Shown here: positions 1 through 9,646 of the stretch, one piece after another | Position numbering within the stretch: the stretch's first letter is position 1 | Layout: every line of letters starts with the position of its first letter | Assembly: GCA_016200915.1 (NCBI GenBank) | Contig: JACQDV010000017.1 | Span: forward strand, 1 to 64,000 | Length of the DNA stretch: 64,000 bases | Origin: Sphingobacteriales bacterium | GTDB lineage: Bacteria; Bacteroidota; Bacteroidia; Chitinophagales; Chitinophagaceae | Direction: 5' to 3' | Position numbers and translations under genes: made by a program | The notes under the pieces: generated by a model | Seen by the model: the letters and a program-made list of their open reading frames with translations, nothing else | Told to the model about the DNA's origin: nothing | Database searches by the model: none

Positions 1-89
1 ATCCCTGGCAGGGTTAAAAACAAGACTGATAACTAAGATTGCCGCAACTACATTGCTCCAATGGATTAATTATCAGAATCAAAAACCAA
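1..89. other. window edge, no gene recognised
   Basis: AT-rich stretch downstream of the lactate dehydrogenase stop codon. I see no convincing reading frame, tRNA or terminator hairpin. It may be the 3' flank of the rhamnose operon. Confidence 0.4.
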
Positions 90-1274
90 TTAATCATTTA
101 AAACATGCCTTGGCGGCTTAATCGCACAACGGGTTAAATGATTCTTTAAGTCTGCCGTTACAGTACAACACACCTGCTCCATTACTTGTTTGAGTTGTGT
201 TTTCAAACTGCTTATTATATGGTTGCCTCCTTCATTACCCAAAGCCGCAACACTGTACATAAAGGAACGGCCAAGAAAAGTAAATTCAGCACCACTCGCC
301 AATGTTCGGGCAATATCCGGACCAGTGCGAATACCACTGTCCATCATAATTTTTATTTTGCCTTTATAATTTTTTACAATTGGTTCCATTGATTTAATGG
401 CTGATTGACCAGCATCTAATTGTCTGCCGCCATGATTAGAAACAATTACTCCATCCATTCCTAACTTAATGGCGAGTTCTGTATCTGCTTCTGTTGCCAC
501 ACCTTTCAAAATAATTTTTCCTTTCCATTTATCACGAATGGGTTTTATTCTTTCTTCATTCAGCCTGCCCGAAAAAGTTTTGTTCATAAACAAACCTAAT
601 TGTTTCATGCTTAACCCTTTTTCCATATATGGTTTTAAGGTGGCAAAATTGGGTGTGCCATGAATGAGTGTTTTAATAGCCCATTCAGGTTTTGTCATGA
701 TTTGTAAAATATTACTCAGCGTCATGCGTGGTGGCATTGCTAAACCATTTCGTATATCTCTTGGACGATAACCGAATGATGGCACATCACTCAGTAAAAC
801 CAGCACCGGATATTTTGCTGCATCTAATCTCTTTAAAATATCATCTCTTAAATTACTATCAGCAGGATGATATAATTGATACCATGCTTTTCCTTCTGTT
901 ATTTCACTGATTCGTTCAATGCTGGAAGTAGTTACTGTGCTTAATATAAATGGAATGTTATGTGCAACTGCTGCTTTCGCCAGTATCTCAGGCGAGTTAG
1001 GCCAAATCAATCCCTGTAAACCTACCGGTGCTACACCAAAGGGTGCATCATATACATGACCAAATAATTCTGTTTTTAAATCAGCACCTGAATAATTATT
1101 CAAATAATATGGAGCTAATTCTACTTCTCTTAACTCAGTCGTATTCTTATACAGGTTCACATCTTCATTACATCCTCCATCCAGGTATTCAAATGCGAAT
1201 CTTGGTATTTTTCTTTTTGCTTTATTGCGTAAATCATCAATTGCCGGGTACTTTGAATTGTATTCCCATTTCAT
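90..1274 (-). CDS. lldD: FMN-dependent alpha-hydroxy-acid (L-lactate) dehydrogenase
   Basis: 394 aa, the usual length for the FMN-dependent alpha-hydroxy-acid dehydrogenase family, which oxidises L-lactate or similar acids to 2-oxo acids. Seen: the N-terminal FAFEYLDGG segment and, near residue 280, SNHGGRQLDAG, the family signature holding the catalytic His and an Arg, followed by the glycine-rich phosphate site. The ATG at 1274 is preferred; an in-frame GTG at 1280 overlaps the TAG stop of the upstream GH78 gene, so the two are translationally close. It is last in the rhamnose operon. Inference: it oxidises the L-lactate made from lactaldehyde by the fused aldolase/dehydrogenase. The exact hydroxy acid (lactate, glycolate or other) cannot be read from sequence. 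Confidence 0.9.
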   Translation of the reverse strand: MKWEYNSKYPAIDDLRNKAKRKIPRFAFEYLDGGCNEDVNLYKNTTELREVELAPYYLNNYSGADLKTELFGHVYDAPFGVAPVGLQGLIWPNSPEILAKAAVAHNIPFILSTVTTSSIERISEITEGKAWYQLYHPADSNLRDDILKRLDAAKYPVLVLLSDVPSFGYRPRDIRNGLAMPPRMTLSNILQIMTKPEWAIKTLIHGTPNFATLKPYMEKGLSMKQLGLFMNKTFSGRLNEERIKPIRDKWKGKIILKGVATEADTELAIKLGMDGVIVSNHGGRQLDAGQSAIKSMEPIVKNYKGKIKIMMDSGIRTGPDIARTLASGAEFTFLGRSFMYSVAALGNEGGNHIISSLKTQLKQVMEQVCCTVTADLKNHLTRCAIKPPRHVLND

Positions 1275-1279
1275 AATCA

Positions 1280-4249
1280 CTATTGTTTTGTTCCTTCAAA
1301 TAACATTCCTAATGCAGAGAGTTTAACTTTTATCACTTTACCATTACTATCACGAATAAAATTTACTACTGAACCATCAGCACCGCTAAACTGGTCTTTC
1401 ACTCCTTTTACAGGGTCAAGCTCTCCACTATTATTATACACCAGCAATATCAATTTACCTTCTTTTGCTTTTACTTCAATTTTACTAATCATCCCCTCGG
1501 CCACTTTGTATTCACCAATATATTCTTCTGTATTGATTGTGACAGTTTCTGCTTTTGGCTTAGCGGCCACACAATGATACGTTCCGGAACCAACATTTAC
1601 TACCACATAATTCTCTTCTTTCCCAACTATTTTAATATCGGCCACTGCTGTTAATGGTTTCCCTCCTTCTGTAATCGCTTCTGCATTATCAGCCGGAATA
1701 TAAATAGTAGCTGTTGTGTTTGCAGGAATCTCCACATCCATTGTAATATTATCTGCATTTACTTTCCAGCCACTGCTTAATTTACCATAATAAGTTTGCA
1801 AACTTGCAGATGCTGCAGTAAGGCCTCCGCCTATATATGGTTTTACTTTTATATGCTTATATCCTACTCCATCTTCATAAGTATCCAATCCAACCATTTT
1901 ACGATACATCCAGTCACCAATAGCTCCATAAGAATAGTGGTTGAATGAATTCATACCTGGAGTTTGAAAAGTACTGTCTGGTTTTTGTCCATCCCATCTT
2001 TCCCATATAGTTGTTGCACCCATCTTAACAGGATACAACCACGACGGATATGTTTCCTGCAATAATAATTTGTATGCAACATCGGTATAACCATAACGGG
2101 TGAGCACATGACATAAATAAGGAGTTCCCAAAAAACCAGTGGTCAAATGATTACCATAACTCTTTACATTTTCTGCTAACCGTTTAGCAGCTTGTTCTCT
2201 TAGAGCTTCCGGTAACATATCAAAGTTTAATGCTAACACATACGCTGTTTGTGTTGAAGAAACCAATCGACCATTATTAGTTACATACTCTTTATTAAAT
2301 GCTTCCTTAATTTTTGATAGGAGTGCTGTATAATTATTCACCTCATCTGTTTTACCTAAAACATTAGCTGCATTGATAAGCAGTTGGGTTGAGTTGGCAT
2401 AAAAACACTGGGCAATTAAATATTTATCTGTAACAGCTGCTCTTCCATCATTATCATCTTCAGGGCGATAAAACAACCAGTCACCAAAATGAAAACCGCT
2501 ATTCCATAAATTATCTTTTGCAATTGCTCTTATGCTTTCCACATAAGCTTTCATACTGCTGTACTGGTTTTCTAAAATTTGTTTATCACCATAAGCCAAA
2601 TACATATTCCATGGAATAATAGTTGCCACATCAGCCCAACCGGCACTGCTGATAGCAGCACCCAATACATTGGGAATAACAAAAGGCACTACACCTTTTT
2701 GCTGGTCAGCATCCACATCTTTCAACCATTTGGAAAAGAAACTATGCACATTCATATTAAACGAGGCGGTACGGGAGAAAACCTGTGCATCACCAGTCCA
2801 TCCCAAACGTTCATCCCTTTGCGGACAATCAGTTGGCACATCAAGGAAATTCCCTTTTTGTCCCCATTGAATATTATGCTGAAGCTGGTTGATTAACGGA
2901 TTAGAAGAAGTAAATGTTCCTGTTGGTTGCATATCAGAATACAAAGCCACAGCCGTAAAATTTTCCGGTTTAATTTCTCCTGGATAACCTTCTATTCGTA
3001 TATAGCGGAAACCCTGCCATGTAAAATGCGGTTCAAAACTTTCTTCTTCACCACCTTTTAAAATATAAGCGTCCTGTGCTTTAGCTTCACGAAGATTGTC
3101 AGTATAAAAATTTCCATACTTATCTAATACTTCTGCATGTGACAATACAATTTTATCACCTGCATTACCTTTTGCTTTCAGCATCACCCAGCCAACTAAG
3201 TTTTGCCCAAAGTCAAGTACCTTTTCTCCTTTTGGTGTAGTGAAAATTTTTACCGGCTTGAATGTTTCATGTTTTTTAACCGGCTCGTTTTCTTCTGCTA
3301 CTAAAACATCTTTTGAGAAATCAGCCACCTTCGCTGATGACCATGCTGCATCATTATAACCCGGCAATGCCCATCCTTTCTTTTCTTTTCGGGCATCAAT
3401 CGTTTCACCATTATAAATTTCTGCATACACAATAGAACCAGTGGAGGACTTCCAGCTTTCATCTGAAACAATAGATTCTGTGCTTCCATCACTATAAGTA
3501 ATAACCAGTTGAAATAACAAAGCGATATCTTTTCCATATACATTTACACTATTAGTGAAACCAATAATTCCCCTGTACCAACCACTTCCCAGCGTTACAC
3601 CAATAGCGTTGTTTCCATTCTTTAATAAACCAGTTACATCATAAGCTTGAAATTGCAAACGCTTTTTGTAAGCAGTCCATCCCGGTGTTAAATAAGCATC
3701 GCCTACTCTTTGCCCGTTTATTTGTGCTTCATATAAACCATGAGAAGTGATATAAGCAGTTGCATTGACTATTTTTTTGGCGGATGAAAATTCTTTCCTA
3801 AATAATGGACTAGCTCTTAAAGCATCCTCTTCATAACTAGGTGTTATCCATTTGGCTTTCCATTCAGCTTTGTCTAATAGTGCTGTTTGAAAAGAAGCTA
3901 ATGAACTCCAGGCAGATGCTTTGCCATTATTATCCCATACTCTTACCTGCCAGTTATATTTTTTTCCTGATTGCAATGACTTGCCGGCATAATCTACCAT
4001 CACAGATTTATCAGAATTAATTTTACCACTGCTCCAAACTACTTCCTTTCCATTGCTTACTTTGATTTCATAAGCAGCTTGTTTTACATTTCTCTGCGTT
4101 GAATTTAGCTGCCAGCTAAATCTTGGCTTTGCAGTTCCAATACCAACAGGATTTTTTAAATTATTACACAGCAAATCTGAAACAGTTACCTGTGAGAAAG
4201 CAATCGAAAAAAATAACAAGCAAACGATAAACACCAAACTCTTTTTCAT
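1280..4249 (-). CDS. secreted alpha-L-rhamnosidase, GH78
   Basis: 989 aa with a signal peptide (MKKSLVFIVCLLFFSIAFSQ). The architecture is typical of GH78: beta-sandwich modules over roughly residues 25-440, then an (alpha/alpha)6 barrel. The catalytic region carries DCPQRDERLGWTGDAQ near residue 470 and TTIWERWDG near 750, both hallmarks of the family. The last ~100 residues extend past the usual C-terminal beta domain. It removes terminal L-rhamnose from plant glycosides or pectic side chains, outside the cytoplasm. It starts 9 bp after the kinase stop and runs directly into lldD, so it is in the same operon as the catabolic enzymes. Substrate specificity is not evident. Confidence 0.93.
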   Translation of the reverse strand: MKKSLVFIVCLLFFSIAFSQVTVSDLLCNNLKNPVGIGTAKPRFSWQLNSTQRNVKQAAYEIKVSNGKEVVWSSGKINSDKSVMVDYAGKSLQSGKKYNWQVRVWDNNGKASAWSSLASFQTALLDKAEWKAKWITPSYEEDALRASPLFRKEFSSAKKIVNATAYITSHGLYEAQINGQRVGDAYLTPGWTAYKKRLQFQAYDVTGLLKNGNNAIGVTLGSGWYRGIIGFTNSVNVYGKDIALLFQLVITYSDGSTESIVSDESWKSSTGSIVYAEIYNGETIDARKEKKGWALPGYNDAAWSSAKVADFSKDVLVAEENEPVKKHETFKPVKIFTTPKGEKVLDFGQNLVGWVMLKAKGNAGDKIVLSHAEVLDKYGNFYTDNLREAKAQDAYILKGGEEESFEPHFTWQGFRYIRIEGYPGEIKPENFTAVALYSDMQPTGTFTSSNPLINQLQHNIQWGQKGNFLDVPTDCPQRDERLGWTGDAQVFSRTASFNMNVHSFFSKWLKDVDADQQKGVVPFVIPNVLGAAISSAGWADVATIIPWNMYLAYGDKQILENQYSSMKAYVESIRAIAKDNLWNSGFHFGDWLFYRPEDDNDGRAAVTDKYLIAQCFYANSTQLLINAANVLGKTDEVNNYTALLSKIKEAFNKEYVTNNGRLVSSTQTAYVLALNFDMLPEALREQAAKRLAENVKSYGNHLTTGFLGTPYLCHVLTRYGYTDVAYKLLLQETYPSWLYPVKMGATTIWERWDGQKPDSTFQTPGMNSFNHYSYGAIGDWMYRKMVGLDTYEDGVGYKHIKVKPYIGGGLTAASASLQTYYGKLSSGWKVNADNITMDVEIPANTTATIYIPADNAEAITEGGKPLTAVADIKIVGKEENYVVVNVGSGTYHCVAAKPKAETVTINTEEYIGEYKVAEGMISKIEVKAKEGKLILLVYNNSGELDPVKGVKDQFSGADGSVVNFIRDSNGKVIKVKLSALGMLFEGTKQ

Positions 4250-4258
4250 AATTTATTT

Positions 4259-5647
4259 TTAGTGCTGAATTAATTTTTGTTCGGGTGTATAATATTTTAA
4301 TTCGATAATGTCGCCAGGCAAATCTTTACTGTTCCAATGTTCGTGAATACACAAAGCCGCCCCCAATGCCGAAGCCTGCGGAATAGTTGCCGCATACACT
4401 TCAATCCCTGGAAAAGCATCAGCCAGCAATTGCATATAAATTTGATTTTTACTGAAACCGCCGTCCACAAATATCCTTTTTACATTTGTTCCCTTCAAAA
4501 CAATATTGGTGCTGTGAATTTGCTGCTCAATAATATCAGCTATCAATTGATGATAAGCAACTTCATATGTTTTAAAAGACGATAACTCTCTTTTACTAAA
4601 AGCAGACTGACCAACCATTGCTGATTGTTCATCTGCTAAAGAAATTTTTGCTTTATTTCTGTAATTGTCAACTAAAGATGAATCATACATTACCGACTTG
4701 TAATAATCTTCTGATTTATTAAAGTATGTTGCCAATCTTTTTGTTTGTTGCTCATGTTCATAACCGGCAAACAACCGGGAAGCTTTAACCGGTTTTCCTT
4801 TGTAGGAGAGAAAACATAAACAATCCTGGTGCAATTCATAATCTGTTAATTGAGTATGGTTAAACGGATTTAATGTAATGCACCATGTTCCAGTTGACAA
4901 TAAAACGAAAGAGTCAGTAAAAGAAATTAAATAAGGTATAAGTGCGGAGGAACTGTCGTGCAAACCAATGCCGGCAGGAATATTTTCATCAACAAATCCG
5001 CCAACAACATCACTGCTCTTTATTTCAGGAAACTTACTGTCAATCTTTTCTACTTTTACCCATGCATGATATTGCTGTTGCTGAAAATCCCATAAGTTGG
5101 TATGACAGCCAATGCTGGTAATATCGCTGTACACTTTATTAGTCAACACAAAACTTAAATATTGCGGAAGATGTAAAGCGTATTTTATTTTGTTGAATGC
5201 TTCCTTTTTTTCATATTTTAACCGGTACAATTGCATACCTGAATTCAAATTACCTAAAACAGGTGAAGCAGTTTGCTTCGCTACCAAACTTTCACCGCCA
5301 TAATCAGCATAAAACTTTTCCTTTAATGAAGAAGGAAATGGTTTAAGATAATTATATAAAGGAAGTGTTACATTCAATTGTTCATCCAGCAAAACGAAAC
5401 TGGCGCCATAGCCGGAAAAATTTACTCCTTTAACTTCGAATCGTTCATCATGCAGTATTTTTTCAAATGATTCTTTTATCCAATTCGTCAATGCAATCAC
5501 ATCTTCACATGGAAAATCATCTTCATCTTTTATTTCAGCAAACTGTTTACTTTCTTCAAATATCAACTTGTACTGTTCATTAAATAACAACAGTTTTTTA
5601 TTGGTCTTGCCAACATCGAAGATTGCTATTGCAGGAAGCTGAGTCAT
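4259..5647 (-). CDS. rhaB: FGGY-family carbohydrate kinase, probable L-rhamnulokinase
   Basis: 462 aa. Seen: the N-terminal ATPase fold phosphate loop (AIFDVGKTNKKLLLF), LLSTGTWCITLNP in the middle, and the second-domain FGGY-type segment DGGFSKNQ near residue 394 followed by PQASALGAAL. Known: FGGY kinases phosphorylate ketoses or polyols with ATP. The position between the rhamnose isomerase and the GH78 gene makes L-rhamnulose the likely substrate, giving L-rhamnulose 1-phosphate in the cytoplasm. It is divergent from Escherichia coli RhaB, as is common in Bacteroidota (also called rhaK), so the specificity is inferred from context. Confidence 0.87.
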   Translation of the reverse strand: MTQLPAIAIFDVGKTNKKLLLFNEQYKLIFEESKQFAEIKDEDDFPCEDVIALTNWIKESFEKILHDERFEVKGVNFSGYGASFVLLDEQLNVTLPLYNYLKPFPSSLKEKFYADYGGESLVAKQTASPVLGNLNSGMQLYRLKYEKKEAFNKIKYALHLPQYLSFVLTNKVYSDITSIGCHTNLWDFQQQQYHAWVKVEKIDSKFPEIKSSDVVGGFVDENIPAGIGLHDSSSALIPYLISFTDSFVLLSTGTWCITLNPFNHTQLTDYELHQDCLCFLSYKGKPVKASRLFAGYEHEQQTKRLATYFNKSEDYYKSVMYDSSLVDNYRNKAKISLADEQSAMVGQSAFSKRELSSFKTYEVAYHQLIADIIEQQIHSTNIVLKGTNVKRIFVDGGFSKNQIYMQLLADAFPGIEVYAATIPQASALGAALCIHEHWNSKDLPGDIIELKYYTPEQKLIQH

Positions 5648-5650
5648 ATT

Positions 5651-5861
5651 GTGAGTGGTGAGTAGTCAGTTGTGAGTACTCAGTTAAGGGTCACTTCGAA
5701 TTTCCGCATCGTGACCCACCCCTATTAAATAGTCCTTTATTTTATAACACTAATGCCCCTCCCCGGAGGGGATAAAAATACTGCTAATTGAAATTCAATA
5801 GAGTCAGGCATTTTGAAAATTTGATTACAATAGACACTCACAACTCACCATTCACCACTCA
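5651..5861. repeat. spacer with two opposed 7-bp-phased arrays
   Basis: The gap between the kinase and the isomerase holds phased heptamers: GTGAGTG, GTGAGTA, GTCAGTT, GTGAGTA, CTCAGTT at 5651-5685, and the complementary kind ACACTCA, CAACTCA, CCATTCA, CCACTCA at 5834-5861. Between them lie GGGTCA...TGACCC (5688-5715) and CCCCTCCCCGGAGGGG (about 5756-5771). The whole spacer can fold on itself. No gene is seen in it. Confidence 0.75.
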
Positions 5862-5862
5862 C

Positions 5863-7137
5863 TCAAAGCCCCGTTGCTACTGTTTTTGTCCCCCTTTCTT
5901 TTATCAGTTGCTCTCTTATTTTTTGTTCACGGAAGAATTGCAAAGGATTCAATGCACCACCGCTTCTTAATCTTGCTTCAGCCACAATTACCCTTACATC
6001 CGTACGAAAAGTATTTTGCAATATTTCCTGTGCAGCCACCACATCATTTTTTTCCTGTGCAGCATTCAGTTTTTTTCTGTCAACTATCAATGCATGCGCA
6101 TAAGCCAGCATAATTGCTTCTACTGATTGCAGTAAATCTTCCAATGGGTCTTTTACATTATGACTCGCATCAATCATCCAACCCAAATCTGTTGCATGAT
6201 TCATTCCTCTTGCATCCATTCCTTCAACCAGTTCATTAAAAATTAAAAACAACTGGTAAGGCTTAATGCTTCCGGCAGTTAAATCATCATCACCATATTT
6301 ACTGTCATTAAAATGAAAACCGGCCAGTTTCCCTTCCATCAACAACAATGCAACAATCTGTTCAATGTTTGCATTGGGTAAATGATGACCTAAATCAACC
6401 AATGTATATGCTTTTGGTCCGAGTTTATTTGCATATAGCAATGATTGTCCCCAATCTCCTACTGTCATGGAATAAAAATTGGGTTCGAAAGCTTTATACT
6501 CTACAAACAGTTTCCAATCATCCGGCAATGCTGCATATATCTCCTGCAAACTCTCGAGTGTATTTTGAAAAGCTTTTCTAAAATTCAATTGCCCCGGAAA
6601 ACAACTTCCATCACTCAGCCAAACCGTCAATGCTTCAGATCCCAATTCCACACCATGTTTTATTACTTCAATATTATGTTCGATGGCTTGTTTGCGTACT
6701 GCCTTATCAACATGCTGCAATGAACCAAACTTATAACTCAGTTCCTGGTCCTGCTGATCCTGGAATGTATTGGAGTTAACCGCATCAAACTTCAATCCTA
6801 ATTGAGTCGCTAAAAATTTAATAGCCTTATAATCTTTTGGAATGTCCCATGGAATATGTAATGAAATAGCACCGCTTGATTGATTGATTGCATGCAGCAA
6901 ACCAATGTCTTCCATCTTTTCTTCAAGAGACCGTGGTTCACCGGCACCGGAAAATCTTCCGAATCTTGTTCCACCTGTACCTAAAGCCCAACTGGGAATG
7001 GCAATATTAAAATCAATCAATTTTTGAATAATAGCTTCCACATTTTTTACTTCGGAAGCTGCATATTCAAACCTGCGACGATGTTCAGTTAACAATGATT
7101 GATTGATCTCAGCAATTTTATTCTTATCCGCCAGCAT
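5863..7137 (-). CDS. rhaI: L-rhamnose isomerase, RhaI type
   Basis: 424 aa TIM-barrel sugar isomerase of the Pseudomonas stutzeri RhaI type, unrelated in detail to E. coli RhaA. Seen: HHLPNANIEQ and, near residue 276, FHFNDSKYGDDDLT, which contain the metal-binding and catalytic His and Asp residues typical of the group. The N-terminus (IPSWALGTGGTRFG) is also typical. It converts L-rhamnose to L-rhamnulose using divalent metals. It starts 9 bp after the mutarotase stop. A 215-bp repeat-filled gap separates it from the downstream kinase, the widest gap inside this operon. Confidence 0.95.
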   Translation of the reverse strand: MLADKNKIAEINQSLLTEHRRRFEYAASEVKNVEAIIQKLIDFNIAIPSWALGTGGTRFGRFSGAGEPRSLEEKMEDIGLLHAINQSSGAISLHIPWDIPKDYKAIKFLATQLGLKFDAVNSNTFQDQQDQELSYKFGSLQHVDKAVRKQAIEHNIEVIKHGVELGSEALTVWLSDGSCFPGQLNFRKAFQNTLESLQEIYAALPDDWKLFVEYKAFEPNFYSMTVGDWGQSLLYANKLGPKAYTLVDLGHHLPNANIEQIVALLLMEGKLAGFHFNDSKYGDDDLTAGSIKPYQLFLIFNELVEGMDARGMNHATDLGWMIDASHNVKDPLEDLLQSVEAIMLAYAHALIVDRKKLNAAQEKNDVVAAQEILQNTFRTDVRVIVAEARLRSGGALNPLQFFREQKIREQLIKERGTKTVATGL

Positions 7138-7146
7138 AAATTCATT

Positions 7147-7461
7147 TTATTGTAAATAGAAAACTTCTTTTAAAGGGATATTCACCGGACTGTTATCAGT
7201 GTTTGTCTCCATAATGTCTTTCATATAAGCCCACCATTTTTTCATAACCGGATGATGAGGCAATTCATTTAATTGTTGCGGGTCTTCAATCAATAAATAG
7301 CCAAACAATTCACTCGTCTCTTCATCTAAAAAAATAGAATAAGAATGAATACCACTTTCTTTTAACAGCATTGCCAGCTCAGGCCATAATGCATCATGTC
7401 TTTTTTTGTACTCGTCTTCTTTTCCTTTAAAGAGTTTCATTTTAAAAGCTACTCTTTGCAT
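7147..7461 (-). CDS. rhaM: L-rhamnose mutarotase
   Basis: 104 aa, the normal size for RhaM, a ferredoxin-like dimer that interconverts alpha and beta anomers of L-rhamnose. Seen: KRHDALWPEL near residue 21 with the conserved His, and PVMKKWWAYMKDIM in the C-terminal half, both standard for the family. It lies between the fused aldolase/dehydrogenase and the isomerase with short gaps, and would feed the right anomer to RhaI. Confidence 0.95.
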   Translation of the reverse strand: MQRVAFKMKLFKGKEDEYKKRHDALWPELAMLLKESGIHSYSIFLDEETSELFGYLLIEDPQQLNELPHHPVMKKWWAYMKDIMETNTDNSPVNIPLKEVFYLQ

Positions 7462-7494
7462 AACTGGTAGTGATTGATAACCTAAGTTACAACA

Positions 7495-9618
7495 TTACCT
7501 TACAAAAGCATTTGCCACACCGCCATCCACATTCAACACATTGCCGGTTGATTTATTTAATAATCCGCCGACTAAAGCAAAACAGGCATTGGCAATATCT
7601 TCCGGTGAAATAATTTCATTTAGTAAAGTACGGTTGGCATAATAAGCCGGTAACTCTTCCACGGTAATGCCATAAGCTTTAGCTCTTCCCTCGGCCCAGC
7701 CGCCACTCCAGATATTACTTCCGGAAATCACCGCATCAGGATTCACCACGTTCACTCTTATTTTATCTTTCCCTAATTCAGCCGCATTCAATCTTGATAA
7801 ATGTAATTGAGCTGCTTTGGCCGAACCATAACCAGCATTGTTTGGTCCGCTTACCAATGCGTTCTTGCTAACTATATTCAGTACATCACCGCCCATGTTT
7901 TGTTTACGTATCACTTCTACTCCAGATTGTGTAACGAGGAATTGTCCTTTCACCAACACATCGTACAATAAATCCCAGTCCTTCTCTGCATGTTCTTCAA
8001 TTGGTTTTGAAATAGAAAGTCCGGCATTGTTTACTACAATATCAATTCCTCCAAATGCCAGTACAGCGGTAGTAATTGTTTGCTGAATGGTAGATGCATT
8101 GGTTACATCGAGTATATCGCCGGTAAAAACATCTTTACCATATTGTTTATTAAATTCTGCTTTAGCATCTTCTAATCTTTCAGCGTTGTTATCAGAAAGA
8201 ACAACACAGGCACCTTCATCAGCAAATTTTTTTGCAATAGCTTTTCCAATACCACCGGCGCTGCCTGTTATCAATGCAATGCGGCCGCTTAATGGTTTTG
8301 GTTTGGGCATGCGTTGCAGCTTGGCTTCTTCCAACAACCAGTATTCAATATTGAACGCTTCTTGTCTTGGCAAGGAAGTGTATTCAGAAATTGCTTCCGC
8401 ACCTTTCATTACATTGATGGCGTTGATATAAAATTCTGCAGCTACTCTTGCTGTTTGTTTGTCTTTTGCGAAAGTAAACATACCAAAGCCGGGATATAAT
8501 ATTACCACCGGGTTAGGGTCACGCATTGCAGGACTATTGGAATGTTTGCAGGTGTTATAATAATCTGCATACATTTTTCTGTAGGCATCAAATAAAGGAC
8601 TGATTTTTTCTTTTATCGTTTTTACATCACTTAAATCCTCATCTGTTGCTAAATTCAAAACTAATGGAGAAATTTTAGTGCGGAGAAAATGGTCGGGACA
8701 ACTTGTACCCAACGGAGCTAATCTGTCCAGATCATTTGAATTGATATACTCCAGCACTCGTTCATCATCAGTAAAATGACCAATCATTTTTGTTTGCGAT
8801 GAACACAAACCACGCAGTACGGGGGCCAATGATGCAGCCATACGATTACGACTCTCTGCAGGCAATGACTTCACCCTGACACCACCAAATACTGCCGTTT
8901 GCTTACTTATTTTTTCTTGCAGGTATTCTGCACAACGTTCAATTACTTCAAGTGTGTTGATATAACTTTCATAAGCAGTATCTCCCCATGTAAACAAACC
9001 ATGCGAACCGAGCATGATACCACGGATACCGGGATTTTCATCCAAACATTTTTTTAATTGCAATCCCAAATCAAAACCCGGCTTCTGCCATTTTACCCAA
9101 CCAATAGTACCACCAAATAATTCTTTGGTGATTTTTTCTCCGTCTTTCGCTGCTGCAATAGCTATAGCTGCATCAGGATGTAAATGGTCAATATGTTTGA
9201 ACGGAAGAAAACCGTGTAAAGGTGTATCGATGGATGGAGCTTTGGAAGCCAAATCATAAATACAATGATTAAACAACTCAACCATTTCATCTTCATGCTC
9301 AATACCACGATAAATATTTTTTAATGCTCTCAACCTGTCAACATACAAAGCAGCCAGGCCGTTGCGTTTCATTGTACCCAAATCGCCACCGCTTCCTTTT
9401 ACCCACATTACTTCCACTTCTTTTCCTGTCAACGGGTCTTTTGCCATCGCTTTACAGGAAGTGTTTCCACCACCATAATTGGTCAGTCGCAAATCAGCTC
9501 CTAATAAATTGGAACGATACACTAACAAGGCTACTTCATCACCTGCTAATTCCGCCGCTTTGGCTTCATCCCACAGGTAGCTCACATGTTTAAACTTTTT
9601 TACTTCCACTGTTGACAT
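7495..9618 (-). CDS. rhaEW: bifunctional L-rhamnulose-1-phosphate aldolase / L-lactaldehyde dehydrogenase
   Basis: 707 aa fusion. Residues ~1-420 are a class II aldolase/adducin-like domain (GSHGLFTWGD near 206). Residues ~440-707 are a short-chain dehydrogenase with the nucleotide-binding TGSAGGIGKA near 453 and the catalytic Tyr-Lys pair in YGSAK near 598. Known: this two-domain protein (RhaEW) splits L-rhamnulose 1-phosphate into DHAP and L-lactaldehyde and oxidises the lactaldehyde to L-lactate with NAD+. It sits between the RhaT transporter and RhaM. Keeping both steps on one chain would limit escape of the reactive aldehyde (inference). Confidence 0.95.
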   Translation of the reverse strand: MSTVEVKKFKHVSYLWDEAKAAELAGDEVALLVYRSNLLGADLRLTNYGGGNTSCKAMAKDPLTGKEVEVMWVKGSGGDLGTMKRNGLAALYVDRLRALKNIYRGIEHEDEMVELFNHCIYDLASKAPSIDTPLHGFLPFKHIDHLHPDAAIAIAAAKDGEKITKELFGGTIGWVKWQKPGFDLGLQLKKCLDENPGIRGIMLGSHGLFTWGDTAYESYINTLEVIERCAEYLQEKISKQTAVFGGVRVKSLPAESRNRMAASLAPVLRGLCSSQTKMIGHFTDDERVLEYINSNDLDRLAPLGTSCPDHFLRTKISPLVLNLATDEDLSDVKTIKEKISPLFDAYRKMYADYYNTCKHSNSPAMRDPNPVVILYPGFGMFTFAKDKQTARVAAEFYINAINVMKGAEAISEYTSLPRQEAFNIEYWLLEEAKLQRMPKPKPLSGRIALITGSAGGIGKAIAKKFADEGACVVLSDNNAERLEDAKAEFNKQYGKDVFTGDILDVTNASTIQQTITTAVLAFGGIDIVVNNAGLSISKPIEEHAEKDWDLLYDVLVKGQFLVTQSGVEVIRKQNMGGDVLNIVSKNALVSGPNNAGYGSAKAAQLHLSRLNAAELGKDKIRVNVVNPDAVISGSNIWSGGWAEGRAKAYGITVEELPAYYANRTLLNEIISPEDIANACFALVGGLLNKSTGNVLNVDGGVANAFVR

Positions 9619-9646
9619 ATCTTTCGATTTTAAATCTTACGTGTTA

